Positions 43,734 to 52,822 of a DNA stretch of 64,000 nt are shown piece by piece. The stretch spans positions 1 through 64,000 of the forward strand of contig JAZQHA010000168.1 of the NCBI GenBank assembly GCA_045540315.1, in the 5' to 3' direction. A program made the position numbers and the translations under genes. This DNA is from CAG-557 sp045540315. GTDB taxonomy: Bacteria > Bacillota > Clostridia > Oscillospirales > Acutalibacteraceae. The stretch's first letter is position 1. Every line of letters begins with the position of its first letter. Under the pieces are notes generated by a model. The model saw nothing but the letters and a program-made list of their open reading frames with translations, was not told where the DNA came from and did no database searches.

Positions 43734-44657
43734 ATGAGACTGATTTTTATGGGCACACCGGACTTTGCGGTACCGTGCCTAGAGAAATTGATTAAATCGG
43801 GTGAAGAAGTTGTTGGGGTATTTACTCAACCGGACAAGAAGGTTGGGCGAAAGCAGATTTTAACAGCGCCACCGGTAAAGGAGTTGGCGATGGCAAATGA
43901 GGTACCGGTATACCAACCGACGAGTCTTCGAAACGAAGAGACAATAAGTTTAATCGCATCGTTAAGGCCAGATTTGATAGTTGTAGTGGCGTATGGTAAA
44001 ATATTACCGAAAGCTGTTTTGGAGGTACCGGCGAAAGGTTGTGTAAATGTGCATGGTTCGTTGTTGCCGAAGTATAGAGGAGCTGCGCCGATACAGTGGT
44101 CGGTGATAAACGGTGAGCAGGTTACGGGCGTGACAACGATGTACATGGATGAAGGCTTGGATACCGGTGATATGCTTTTAAAGGCGGAGACGCAAATTGG
44201 AGAAAACGAGACATCGGGAGAGCTTTTTGAGCGATTAAGTGTTATTGGAGCGGAGCTTTTAATTGAGACGATACAACAGATAAAGGACGGTTGTGTTGTA
44301 AGGGAGAAGCAAAATGATGCCGAGGCTACCTATGCACCAATACTGGACAAAAGTTTATCTAACATCGACTGGAATAAACCTGCGCGTGAAATTTATAACT
44401 TAGTGCGAGGATTAAACCCTTGGCCGGTGGCGATGACTTTTTTGGACGGGAAAACCTTGAAAATATACAGAACTCAAATGGTTGGGCCGCACAAAGGAAA
44501 AGCAGGGGAGGTCTTGAGCATTAAACCGCTTGTAGTTAGTTGTGGGGGAGATACTGCACTTGAAATTTTAGAGGTTCAGATGGAATCAAAAAAGCGAATG
44601 ACAGCTGAGGATTTTATTCGAGGTTGTAAGCTAGAAGCAGGGTCAATTTTAGGGTAA
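43734..44657 (+). CDS. fmt: Methionyl-tRNA formyltransferase
   Basis: A 307-residue enzyme formylating initiator Met-tRNA with 10-formyl-THF, the product of the fhs gene also in this window. RLIFMGTPDFAVPCLEKL at the start; the catalytic NVHGSLLPKYRGAAPIQW (about 106-123) and TMYMDEGLDTGDML. ATG 43734 after AAGGGTGAT. Confidence 0.96.
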   Translation: MRLIFMGTPDFAVPCLEKLIKSGEEVVGVFTQPDKKVGRKQILTAPPVKELAMANEVPVYQPTSLRNEETISLIASLRPDLIVVVAYGKILPKAVLEVPAKGCVNVHGSLLPKYRGAAPIQWSVINGEQVTGVTTMYMDEGLDTGDMLLKAETQIGENETSGELFERLSVIGAELLIETIQQIKDGCVVREKQNDAEATYAPILDKSLSNIDWNKPAREIYNLVRGLNPWPVAMTFLDGKTLKIYRTQMVGPHKGKAGEVLSIKPLVVSCGGDTALEILEVQMESKKRMTAEDFIRGCKLEAGSILG

Positions 44658-44670
44658 AGGGGACATAATT

Positions 44671-45375
44671 ATGTACGGATTTTATTATTTTGATTACACG
44701 TATTTTTTGTTTATGCTACCAGCTCTTATCGTTTCGTTGTATGCTCAGTTTAAGGTAAATAGCACATTTGCCAAGTATTCAAAGGTACAAAACTCAAATG
44801 GTCTAACTGGTGCCGAGGCTGCAGATAAGGTTTTGATGAAAAATAATGTGGCAGGAGTCAGTGTGGAGCACATTCGTGGAGAGCTCAATGACCATTTTGA
44901 TCCACGCACAAATGTTATAAAGCTTTCCGACTCAGTGCATTCTTCGACGTCTGTGGCAGCGGTTGGTGTGGCGGCGCACGAGGCGGGGCATGCGGTACAA
45001 TATGCGCACGGGTATTCTCCGATGAAGCTGCGTTCAGCTTTGGTACCGGTAACGAACATTGGGTCGACTTTGTCTATGCCGTTAATCTTTATTGGCTTTA
45101 TGTTGCCGGTTCAGTACGACTTTGTTGTAAAAATTGGAATTGCTTTTTTTAGCTTGGCTGTGCTTTTTCAACTAGTCACATTGCCGGTTGAATTCGATGC
45201 GAGTCGCCGTGCAATAGCTACGTTGGAGAATAGTGGAACTCTTCGCGGGGAAGAGCTAGCTGGTGCAAGAAAAGTTCTAACAGCGGCGGCATTAACGTAT
45301 GTGGCAGCGACTTTTTCTTCTGTCATGTTGCTGCTAAGGTTACTATTGAGTGTGGGAAGTCGACGCGATGATTGA
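44671..45375 (+). CDS. Zinc metallopeptidase, YugP family
   Basis: A 234-residue membrane protease-like protein. N-terminal helix (YFLFMLPALIVSLYAQF), then VAAHEAGHAVQYA (HExxH zinc site, about 105-117), and three C-terminal helices. In Clostridia it replaces or precedes rsmB in the fmt-rlmN block; rsmB is absent here. Its stop overlaps the rlmN start (ATGATTGA). Confidence 0.9.
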   Translation: MYGFYYFDYTYFLFMLPALIVSLYAQFKVNSTFAKYSKVQNSNGLTGAEAADKVLMKNNVAGVSVEHIRGELNDHFDPRTNVIKLSDSVHSSTSVAAVGVAAHEAGHAVQYAHGYSPMKLRSALVPVTNIGSTLSMPLIFIGFMLPVQYDFVVKIGIAFFSLAVLFQLVTLPVEFDASRRAIATLENSGTLRGEELAGARKVLTAAALTYVAATFSSVMLLLRLLLSVGSRRDD

Positions 45376-46408
45376 TATAAAATCGATGCTTAAATCTGAG
45401 CTAGCTGATTGCTTGAAGAGCGATGGGTATCCCGCTTACCGAGCAGAGCAAGTATATTTATGGCTCACTAAAGGTATTGCTAGCTTTGAAGAAATGCTAA
45501 ACATACCAAAAGATTTGCGACAAAAACTGAGTGAGAAATATTACATTGCCAACGCGCAGATAGAACGAAAATTCACCTCAAAAGTGGATGAAACGATAAA
45601 ATACTTATTTAGCTTAAATGATGGCGAATTTATTGAGTCCGTTTTGATGAAATATAAGCATGGCTATACGATATGCATCTCAACGCAAGTGGGATGTAAA
45701 ATGGGATGCAAATTTTGTGCAACCGGGCGAAATGGTTTTGTACGCAATTTGATGCCTTCTGAGATGCTTGCGCAAATTCAAGTAGTACAACTTGACAATA
45801 ATAACACAAGAATATCTAATGTTGTGCTCATGGGAATGGGTGAACCGTTGGATAATTATGTTAATGTGCTTAAATTTTTGCACTTGGTTTCATCCCCGGA
45901 GAGTTTAAACATCGGAATGCGTCATATTTCGCTATCGACTTGTGGTATAATTGACAAAATGTACGACTTGGCCAAAGAACGTCTGCAGTTAACACTGTCA
46001 GTCTCGTTACATGCGCCGAATGACGAAATTCGCAATCCATTAATGCCGATAAACAAAAAATTTAACGTCGATGAGTTACTCAAGGCGTGCAAGTTTTATA
46101 CAGCGAAAACTAATCGGCGAATCTCATTTGAATACGCTATGATTTCGGGTATTAACGACAATGATGCTTGTGCAACTGAGCTTGCGCAAAAGCTAGCTGG
46201 AATGCTGTGTCATGTTAACTTGATTCCAGTTAATAGCATTGACGTTGAGAAAAATACATATAGAAAAAGCAGCCGGGATAGGTTGGAAAGCTTTGTTAAA
46301 ATTTTGTCCCAAAAAGGAATAACGGCAACGGTTCGGCGAACTTTGGGCTCAGATATAAATGCTTCATGTGGGCAACTTAGAGGAAAGGCAAAAAATCTGG
46401 AGGATTAA
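45368..46408 (+). CDS. rlmN: Dual-specificity RNA (adenine-C2) methyltransferase RlmN
   Basis: A 346-residue radical SAM enzyme methylating C2 of A2503 in 23S rRNA and A37 in tRNAs. The cluster motif CKMGCKFC (about 112-119) and catalytic cysteines near the C-terminus (SDINASCGQLRGK, Cys about 337) are present, with MGMGEPLDNY between. ATG 45368 overlaps the upstream stop; a GTG at 45350 is not preferred. Confidence 0.95.
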   Translation: MIDIKSMLKSELADCLKSDGYPAYRAEQVYLWLTKGIASFEEMLNIPKDLRQKLSEKYYIANAQIERKFTSKVDETIKYLFSLNDGEFIESVLMKYKHGYTICISTQVGCKMGCKFCATGRNGFVRNLMPSEMLAQIQVVQLDNNNTRISNVVLMGMGEPLDNYVNVLKFLHLVSSPESLNIGMRHISLSTCGIIDKMYDLAKERLQLTLSVSLHAPNDEIRNPLMPINKKFNVDELLKACKFYTAKTNRRISFEYAMISGINDNDACATELAQKLAGMLCHVNLIPVNSIDVEKNTYRKSSRDRLESFVKILSQKGITATVRRTLGSDINASCGQLRGKAKNLED

Positions 46409-47140
46409 ATGGCAACGATTTTTGGAAAAAGCGATATTGGTCGAGTGCGGCCGACAAATCAAGATTGTTTTGATTACGGAACGACAGATAAAAATATAAC
46501 TTGGGTTGTAGTTTGCGACGGAATGGGTGGCGCTAAGGGTGGCGAGATTGCAAGTCACTTGGCTGCTACGAGCATAAAAAATACTATGCACGATGACTTG
46601 CAGGAAAAACTTTCGCAAGATGAGATGGAGCAATTTCTCAAAAAGGCAATTGATAAAGCTAATCTTGAGGTTTTTAATAAAGCTCAAAAGGAGTCAGAGC
46701 TTCGTGGTATGGGCACGACGATTGTTTTGCTGGTTGCTTTTGAGGATAAGTTGCATATTGCGTACGTGGGGGATAGTCGTGCATATCTAGCTCGACATGG
46801 AGAAATTGAGCAACTTACTGTTGACCACTCGATGGTACAGCAACTAATAAATGATGGCGAAATAACCGATGAAGAGGCAAAAGCTCATCCGCAAAAAAAT
46901 ATCATTACGCGAGCTTTAGGGATTAGCAAGGTTGTGGAGATTGATTATTTAGTGAAGGAACGACTCAATGGAGACTTATTTCTTGCTTGCACAGATGGAT
47001 TGACGAATTATCTCGATAAGAGTGACATCTTAACGTGCATGAACGAAGCACAAGGTGAGGCTCTTGTAGAGAAGTTGGTTGCACTTGCAAATGAGCTCGG
47101 TGGTAGTGATAATATCACAGCAGTTGTTGTAAGCGATTAA
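46409..47140 (+). CDS. stp: PP2C-type serine/threonine phosphatase
   Basis: A 243-residue PPM phosphatase opposing PrkC. GKSDIGRVRPTNQDCF (N-terminal Asp), VVCDGMGGAKGGEIAS, YVGDSRAYL, and GGSDNITAVVV carry the metal-binding aspartates. It begins directly at the rlmN stop. The stp-prkC-rsgA order is conserved. Confidence 0.95.
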   Translation: MATIFGKSDIGRVRPTNQDCFDYGTTDKNITWVVVCDGMGGAKGGEIASHLAATSIKNTMHDDLQEKLSQDEMEQFLKKAIDKANLEVFNKAQKESELRGMGTTIVLLVAFEDKLHIAYVGDSRAYLARHGEIEQLTVDHSMVQQLINDGEITDEEAKAHPQKNIITRALGISKVVEIDYLVKERLNGDLFLACTDGLTNYLDKSDILTCMNEAQGEALVEKLVALANELGGSDNITAVVVSD

Positions 47141-47166
47141 CAGGAAAGTTGTTGAGGTGAAGCTTA

Positions 47167-49218
47167 ATGGATAAATACGTTGGTAAGAGATTAGATGGTC
47201 GATACGAAATAAACGAGTTGCTGGGCTGCGGCGGTATGGCGAATGTTTACAGTGCATACGACATTATTGATGACAGAACGGTTGCAATAAAGATTTTAAA
47301 GGATGAATTCTTAACTAATAGAGACTTTATACGTCGTTTTAAAAATGAGTCTAAGGCGATTGCTGTTTTGTCGCATCCAAACATAGTTAAGGTGTACGAT
47401 GTAAGCTTTGGTGACCGTATTCAATATATCGTAATGGAAAATATCGATGGGATTACTCTTAAAGAGTACATCGAGAAACAGCACGAAATCAAATGGCGCG
47501 ATGCTGTTCATTTTGTGACCCAAATTTTAAAGGCACTCGAGCACGCGCATGAAAAAGGCATTGTACATAGGGATATAAAGCCACAAAATATTATGCTTTT
47601 AAAAGACGGGACTATAAAGGTAACGGACTTTGGTATAGCAAGATTTTCTAAAAATGAGACGCGCACTTTAACCGAAAAAGCCATAGGGTCGGTGCATTAC
47701 ATCTCGCCAGAGCAGGCACGCGGAGACATGACAGATGACAAGTCTGATATATACTCTGTAGGTATAATGCTTTATGAGATGCTAACCGGTAAGTTACCTT
47801 TTGAGGCCGATAATGCGGTTTCAGTGGCGATTATGCAGATGCAAACTGAGCCTAAAAAGTTGCGCGATATTAATTCGGAAATACCGGAGGGCCTAGAAGA
47901 TATCACTTTAAAAGCGATGAAAAAAGATGCGGCGCACCGTTATAATTCTGCCGGCGAGATGCTTGCGGCTATAGATATGTTTCGCAAAAATCCAAGTATA
48001 CGCTTTGAGTATAAATATTTTAGCGATACAGCACCTACTAAGTATATTGATGCGATAAATGACGTCAAAAATTCCAAGAAAATAAACTACTCGGATGGCT
48101 ACGAAGAGGAAGATAATAACTCAGAGAAACGCTCAAAGGCGATTAATATAATTATCGGTGTAGGAATCGCTTTAATAATTTTTCTTGTAGTGATGGGAGT
48201 AGGTTTAGTTTCGGGTTGGTTTGGCTTTGGAAGCAGAGATGTGGATGTACCAAACTTTATTGGCATGAAGCTTTCTGATATAGTCGATAATGATAGATAT
48301 AAATTTGCTTGGAGCATCGAGCAAGTATATGATCCGAACAAACCAGAGGGTACGATAATTGACCAAGACCCTAAAGCTGGTTCGAAAAAAGTAAAAGAAA
48401 ATTCAAAAATAACACTCAAAGTAAATAGCTCTGGGACTCTAGTTAGCATTCCGGTAGTTCGTGGGCTAACTCTGGATGCAGCTAAGGCTAAAATTAAAGA
48501 TATTGGTTTGGTTTATGAGGTGCTCACGGTGGAGGATGACGAAACAGCGGAGGGCATCGTGAAGGGTACCGACCCAAAAGAAGGCACGGAAGTTGTTGTT
48601 AACAGCATGGTGCGAGTACTTGTAAGCAAAGGGCCGGCCGAGAAAAAAGTTACTGTACCAGATGTTCTTGGTAAGTCTTTCTCGGAGGCAACAAAAACTC
48701 TTGTGGATAGAGGTCTGAAAGTCTCTGAGAATGTTATTAAGGAAAAAAGCTCCAAAGCGAAAAACACCGTGTTGTCTACCGACCCGTTGCCGGGAGTCGA
48801 AGTTGCAGAAGGAACTGCTATTACATTGACAGTTAGCACCGGTGAGCCCGATGAAAAGACTTTAACCATTAATGTAGACTTGCCCGCGAGTGTGACGCAC
48901 GAAGTTAGTATGAAGGTCTATATAAACGGCGTTAATGACTCTAGCAACTCGAAAACATTGATTCCGGCATATAACTCAAGTTATTCTTTCTCACTCAAAG
49001 GCACGAGTGAGACCAAAACTGTAGTTGTAAACCTTGATGGACAAAAATACAGAGTTTATGAAGTGAATTTCGAAAGCGAGACGGTTCGTACGCTCGAAAA
49101 AAATAACTACACCGATACAGTTGCGTCGAGTGATTCTAGCGAGAACAAAAATAATCAAGTAAAGACAAGTCGAGAAGTTAAAAGTTATACGATTACCAGA
49201 ACCAGAGCAGGTAGGTAG
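47167..49218 (+). CDS. prkC: PASTA-domain serine/threonine kinase PrkC
   Basis: A 683-residue Hanks-type membrane kinase sensing muropeptides. The kinase domain spans about 13-275 (G-loop GCGGMANVYSAYD, Lys42, HRDIKPQN at 134-141, DFG 154-156). A helix lies at about 322-345 (IIIGVGIALIIFLVVMGVGL). Three PASTA repeats follow (about 358-422, 423-491, 492-560), then a Ser/Thr-rich extracellular tail of about 115 residues. PrkC is linked to germination and growth control. Confidence 0.96.
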   Translation: MDKYVGKRLDGRYEINELLGCGGMANVYSAYDIIDDRTVAIKILKDEFLTNRDFIRRFKNESKAIAVLSHPNIVKVYDVSFGDRIQYIVMENIDGITLKEYIEKQHEIKWRDAVHFVTQILKALEHAHEKGIVHRDIKPQNIMLLKDGTIKVTDFGIARFSKNETRTLTEKAIGSVHYISPEQARGDMTDDKSDIYSVGIMLYEMLTGKLPFEADNAVSVAIMQMQTEPKKLRDINSEIPEGLEDITLKAMKKDAAHRYNSAGEMLAAIDMFRKNPSIRFEYKYFSDTAPTKYIDAINDVKNSKKINYSDGYEEEDNNSEKRSKAINIIIGVGIALIIFLVVMGVGLVSGWFGFGSRDVDVPNFIGMKLSDIVDNDRYKFAWSIEQVYDPNKPEGTIIDQDPKAGSKKVKENSKITLKVNSSGTLVSIPVVRGLTLDAAKAKIKDIGLVYEVLTVEDDETAEGIVKGTDPKEGTEVVVNSMVRVLVSKGPAEKKVTVPDVLGKSFSEATKTLVDRGLKVSENVIKEKSSKAKNTVLSTDPLPGVEVAEGTAITLTVSTGEPDEKTLTINVDLPASVTHEVSMKVYINGVNDSSNSKTLIPAYNSSYSFSLKGTSETKTVVVNLDGQKYRVYEVNFESETVRTLEKNNYTDTVASSDSSENKNNQVKTSREVKSYTITRTRAGR

Positions 49219-49220
49219 CT

Positions 49221-50108
49221 ATGGGGAAGAGGTTATCTGGGGTTATTTTAAAGGGCATAGGTGGATTTTATTACGTAGAAACTGATGCGGGCATTTTAGA
49301 GTGTAAAGCGCGAGGGATTTTTCGGAAAAATAACATGAAGCCATTTGTCGGCGATAATGTTGAGGTGGTTCTCCCAAGCGATAATGGTTACGCTTCTATA
49401 GAGGAAATATATCCGCGAAAAAATCAGCTAATTCGTCCACCTATAGCCAATATTGACCAGCTACTTATAATTTCTTCAATATCTAATCCGGAGCCGAATA
49501 CGGTGGTTATCGATAAGCTTATTGCCGTTGCTCAGCATAATAATATCGAGCCTGTAGTAGTTATCTCCAAGGTAGACTTGGCTGACCCGGCTGAGTTAGT
49601 TGACGTATATAATTTAGCTGGAGTTAAAGTGGTGGTAACTTCAAAACAAGACCTAGAGTCTCATGAAAAGATAAAAGAACTGTTGCTCGGTAAAACAACA
49701 GCTCTTACTGGGAACTCTGGAGTGGGGAAGTCGACGCTTTTAAATTGTATTGAGAAGAATTTTCAAGTGGAGACAGGTGAGATAAGTCAAAAGCTAAAAC
49801 GCGGTAAACATACCACTCGCTATGTAGAGTTATACCCGCTAGGTGGAGGCGGATACATTGCAGATACACCGGGTTTCTCGAGTATCGATTTAGGTCGCTT
49901 CAACATGATTGATAAAGAACATTTGCGATACAGTTTTACTGATTTTAATCCGTACCAAAACGACTGCAAATTTAATTCTTGTAATCATATTGGAGAAAAA
50001 GGTTGCGCTATTACGGTGGCTGTCCATGAGGGAAAGATAAGCCAATCGCGCTATGATAGTTACTTGGCTATATACAATGAGATAAAAGACATAAAACCCT
50101 GGGAGTAG
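49221..50108 (+). CDS. rsgA: Ribosome small-subunit-dependent GTPase RsgA
   Basis: A 295-residue circularly permuted GTPase for 30S maturation. An OB domain (about 1-70), G4 VVISKVDL, G1 TGNSGVGKSTLLN, G3 DTPGFSSID, and a zinc segment CKFNSCNHIGEKGC near the C-terminus. It starts two bases after the prkC stop. rpe, often next, is absent. Confidence 0.96.
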   Translation: MGKRLSGVILKGIGGFYYVETDAGILECKARGIFRKNNMKPFVGDNVEVVLPSDNGYASIEEIYPRKNQLIRPPIANIDQLLIISSISNPEPNTVVIDKLIAVAQHNNIEPVVVISKVDLADPAELVDVYNLAGVKVVVTSKQDLESHEKIKELLLGKTTALTGNSGVGKSTLLNCIEKNFQVETGEISQKLKRGKHTTRYVELYPLGGGGYIADTPGFSSIDLGRFNMIDKEHLRYSFTDFNPYQNDCKFNSCNHIGEKGCAITVAVHEGKISQSRYDSYLAIYNEIKDIKPWE

Positions 50109-50129
50109 GGAAGAGTGTGCAAAAGTAAA

Positions 50130-50198
50130 TAAATCAAAAATGAGTTAAGCAGTTAGCGGGGAGTATTTGCTTAGCTTATTTTTGATTTAATTTTTTAA
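50130..50198. terminator. Bidirectional terminator between rsgA and immA
   Basis: A long stem AATCAAAAATGAGTTAAGCA with TGCTTAGCTTATTTTTGATT (one mismatch), followed by AATTTTTTAAAA on the plus strand and T-rich sequence on the minus. Confidence 0.85.
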
Positions 50199-50206
50199 AA
50201 TGAACG

Positions 50207-50542
50207 TTATCCGTCTAATAAGAGCTTGGCAAAGACAGTTGCATCGGATTCAAGCTTCGCTATGTACTCGGGAAATGTATTTTCATAATGCGTCACGTTT
50301 ACGCAGCTGTGAAGTAGAGCATGAGCAAGTTCGTGGGCACAAACCTTTTCTTGTTGTATTGAGGATAAACTTTCTTTAATTAATATTGATTTTTTATTTG
50401 CAGAGTTTAAGAAAAAACCGTCCACGCTTTCTGGGAGGTCTACGAATAGTATGTTAATATTTAGTTTTTCGCACAACTCAAAAGGAGATTTCGTTCCATA
50501 CTTGGTGACCAAACTATGAACAAAATACTTTATCTTTTTCAC
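50207..50542 (-). CDS. ImmA/IrrE-family metallopeptidase
   Basis: A 111-residue short ImmA/IrrE protease. The zinc motif HELAH in KVCAHELAHALLHS (about 65-78) is intact. In ICEBs1 ImmA cleaves the repressor ImmR. Here it lies 28 bp after an XRE repressor gene, so the pair probably is a repressor/anti-repressor. SD TAGGAGGTG precedes the ATG. Confidence 0.88.
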   Translation of the reverse strand: MKKIKYFVHSLVTKYGTKSPFELCEKLNINILFVDLPESVDGFFLNSANKKSILIKESLSSIQQEKVCAHELAHALLHSCVNVTHYENTFPEYIAKLESDATVFAKLLLDG

Positions 50543-50570
50543 CTCCTAAATATTGCAAATATTGAGGTTT

Positions 50571-50954
50571 TTATTTCCTGTAAGATTTTGATACATTAGA
50601 AATAGCGACAGCTGTTGCTATTTTTATAGCCTCAACGATTTTTTCTTTATCCTTTTGAGTAATAAGTTTTCCGTTAAACATCAAGCCTTTTTGGGCCATG
50701 AGCGTGTAGGTAATATTATCGATGAAGGTATCTACGGATTGTTCTTTGCAATTATTTGTTGCATTTATTCCCAAAAGAGAGTCGATGCTTATTGAGAATT
50801 TTTCGCAGATTTTTTTTAGCATGTTATTATCCGGTTTTCTACGACCTTGCTCATACATACTCACAGCAGAGATTGAGATATTTAGCTTATCTGCTATTTG
50901 AGCTTGAGTTAATCCACGAGATAGCCTTAAATTTTTAAAATTTTGACTGAACAT
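50571..50954 (-). CDS. XRE-family transcriptional repressor
   Basis: A 127-residue regulator. The helix-turn-helix is FKNLRLSRGLTQAQIADKLN with SISAVSMYEQGRRKPDNNML (residues 6-47). The C-terminal half, likely for dimerisation, carries LDGINAT-like LLGINATN. AAAGGAG precedes the ATG. The promoter overlaps a palindrome (see 50995-51007), consistent with autorepression. Confidence 0.9.
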   Translation of the reverse strand: MFSQNFKNLRLSRGLTQAQIADKLNISISAVSMYEQGRRKPDNNMLKKICEKFSISIDSLLGINATNNCKEQSVDTFIDNITYTLMAQKGLMFNGKLITQKDKEKIVEAIKIATAVAISNVSKSYRK

Positions 50955-50984
50955 AATAAAATCTCCTTTTTGTGGCTTAATGAA

Positions 50985-51013
50985 ATTATAACATACACAT
51001 TTTGTGAAATCAA
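50985..51013 (-). promoter_or_regulatory. Promoter of xre-immA
   Basis: On the minus strand, TTGATT (51013-51008), a 17-bp spacer, TATAAT (50990-50985). Confidence 0.8.
50995..51007. promoter_or_regulatory. Candidate XRE operator O1
   Basis: ACACATTTTGTGA, a near-palindrome lying between the -35 and -10 elements of the xre promoter. It resembles the site at 51202-51214. Confidence 0.5.
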
Positions 51014-51091
51014 GTGCATTTTTTAATTTTTTGTTAAACTTTTTGCAAATTAATTTTGCTTCTAAATATAATTAAAAAACTAATTTTGGCG

Positions 51092-51120
51092 TTGACTTTT
51101 TAGTTTTTAAGTGCTAGTAT
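51092..51120 (+). promoter_or_regulatory. Promoter of the sigma-like gene pair
   Basis: TTGACT (51092-51097), a 17-bp spacer, TAGTAT (51115-51120), diverging from the xre promoter. Confidence 0.7.
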
Positions 51121-51201
51121 TTGTTTTATAACACCCGACGTTTTTTGTTTTGAACCGCATTTGCGAACAATGGTTTTTCTTGTATGGCTACACCCTTTAA
51201 T

Positions 51202-51214
51202 ACACGTTTTGTGT
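51202..51214. promoter_or_regulatory. Candidate XRE operator O2
   Basis: ACACGTTTTGTGT, a palindromic site matching O1 in 11 of 13 positions, in the leader of the divergent transcript just before the ribosome site. Confidence 0.45.
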
Positions 51215-51231
51215 AAAATTTGGAGGTCAAT

Positions 51232-51441
51232 ATGAGTTACAAACAACTATATGCGCAGTATTTTATGCAGTATAAAAATATTTCAAAATACGTAAAAGCT
51301 CTTAGACAACAACTAAAATTTGTAGAACCAGATGAGGAAAGAGAGGTTAAAAGAAGGGTCTCGATACTTTATTCAATTTGTCTTGATTTGAAACATACCA
51401 GTGAATATTTAAAGCTTTGTGAAAGAAGAGATAATACATGA
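51232..51441 (+). CDS. Small conserved-type protein upstream of a sigma-like factor
   Basis: A 69-residue helical, charged protein (MSYKQLYAQYFMQYKNISKY) with no recognised family. ATG 51232 follows TGGAGG (51221-51226); a TTG at 51220 overlaps that site. It ends in an ATGA overlap with the sigma-like gene, so it may be its partner. Confidence 0.6.
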   Translation: MSYKQLYAQYFMQYKNISKYVKALRQQLKFVEPDEEREVKRRVSILYSICLDLKHTSEYLKLCERRDNT

Positions 51442-51743
51442 ATAATAAACTATCATTAACAGAGTTCACAGAATCAATCGCCGGGATGATGGAATATAAC
51501 AAAGGCATGCAATATACGAATGAGAAAGAATATAAAAAACTTGTCAAGATTTTATCAAAGGTAATTGTAGGCGAGCTTACAGAACGTCAACAACAATGTA
51601 TTGTAATGCGGTATTATAAGAACTTAACTGTAACCGAAATTGCTTATCAGCTGGGTATCGGAAAATCAACAGCATCGCGACACATAAAAAAAGCAAAAAT
51701 GAGACTGTATAAGCTCCTGGATTATTATATTTTGGCGAAATAA
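51438..51743 (+). CDS. Sigma-70 region 4-like DNA-binding protein
   Basis: A 101-residue protein whose C-terminal half is a sigma region 4 helix-turn-helix (LTERQQQCIVMRYYKNLTVT, then EIAYQLGIGKSTASRHIKKA). It has no region 2, so it is not a full sigma factor. Short proteins like this occur in phages and integrative elements (ArpU/late-activator type). Coupled to the 69-residue gene, and opposite an xre-immA module, suggesting a mobile-element origin. Confidence 0.75.
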   Translation: MNNKLSLTEFTESIAGMMEYNKGMQYTNEKEYKKLVKILSKVIVGELTERQQQCIVMRYYKNLTVTEIAYQLGIGKSTASRHIKKAKMRLYKLLDYYILAK

Positions 51744-51760
51744 GGAGTAAAAAAAACAAA

Positions 51761-51790
51761 AGCGCAACTTTTAATAAGTTGCGTTCTTTT
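51761..51790. terminator. Bidirectional terminator
   Basis: Stem GCGCAACTT/AAGTTGCGT with loop TTAAT, then TCTTTTTATT; AAAAAACAAAA on the other side serves the convergent dnaC gene. Confidence 0.85.
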
Positions 51791-51818
51791 TATTGCAGTA
51801 TTAAAAAAATATCGGCGT

Positions 51819-52811
51819 TTATCGTTGCCCGTTAGGATTCCTTAAAACCTGTCTAATATCATTGCCGAGAAAAAACAATCGTTTATAACTTCCCATAATT
51901 CTTGAAACTAACCGTTTTGAGTACGACGATTGAATCTCCTTTACGGAAAGATTTGTACTAATGATAGTCGGTTTTTGATACATAATACGAGAGTTTATAA
52001 CGTTATAGATAGTAGCGTTTGAAAAACTAGTTTGAAATTCTGTACCTAAGTCGTCTAAAATGAGTAGCTCACAATCAATTAAATGTTTTTCAGTATTATC
52101 ATCCTGAAAATTGTGATAAAAATGTTCTTTTTCTAGTTTTGAGATAATATTAGGAGTAGAAGTATATATTACATTGTGACCGCGATTTATGAGCTCATTA
52201 GCTATTGCTAAAGATAGATGCGTTTTGCCAAGACCTGTTGCTCCTTGCAGAAATAAATTTTCGGAGTAGCCGGTAAAGTTGGAGGCATAATTTTTGCAAA
52301 AGTTCAAAATTTTTTCCATGTGCAAACGAATGTTTACACCATCTTTAGCGTTGTCATTTGGGTAAAGTTCAATATCAAACGATTCAAAAGTGGAAAGAGA
52401 AAGCGGAGAGAGCCGATTCAAATTTTCATATGTAATTTTCTTAATTAGATTTTTCAAGCAAGTACACATGTGCCCGTCGACATAGCCTGTATCGCTGCAC
52501 ATAGGACAATGATGTTTTACTTCAAGATAATCTAGCGGTAAATTTTCCGAAAGCAACAACGTTTCCAGCTCTTGTTGTAGCGATAAGTTTGTGCTTTTTA
52601 GGTCCGATAGTTTTTCCTTAACGTTTGAACCGGATAAAACTGCGCGGGCAGAATCAATAGCTGTGCGAGAGAGTAAAGACTCAATTTCTGCGGCTCTTTT
52701 TACTTTTGTAAAAAAGGTTTTTTTTCGGAGTTCATTTTTTTCTATCTGATTTTTTCGTATTCGCTCAAGTTCAGCTTCTGCCTGCTGCAAAATTTTTGTT
52801 TTTATGTTCAT
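51819..52811 (-). CDS. DnaC/DnaI-type helicase loader ATPase
   Basis: A 330-residue AAA+ protein loading the replicative helicase. A zinc-like segment CPMCSDTGYVDGHMCTC (about 101-117) links the N-terminal coiled region to the ATPase domain. Walker A GATGLGKTHLS (about 189-199), Walker B LLILDDLGTE, sensor IISTNLS. The dnaD-like gene lies 11 bp upstream in the same operon, a common Clostridial pairing. Confidence 0.92.
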   Translation of the reverse strand: MNIKTKILQQAEAELERIRKNQIEKNELRKKTFFTKVKRAAEIESLLSRTAIDSARAVLSGSNVKEKLSDLKSTNLSLQQELETLLLSENLPLDYLEVKHHCPMCSDTGYVDGHMCTCLKNLIKKITYENLNRLSPLSLSTFESFDIELYPNDNAKDGVNIRLHMEKILNFCKNYASNFTGYSENLFLQGATGLGKTHLSLAIANELINRGHNVIYTSTPNIISKLEKEHFYHNFQDDNTEKHLIDCELLILDDLGTEFQTSFSNATIYNVINSRIMYQKPTIISTNLSVKEIQSSYSKRLVSRIMGSYKRLFFLGNDIRQVLRNPNGQR

Positions 52812-52822
52812 ACAAAGCTCCT

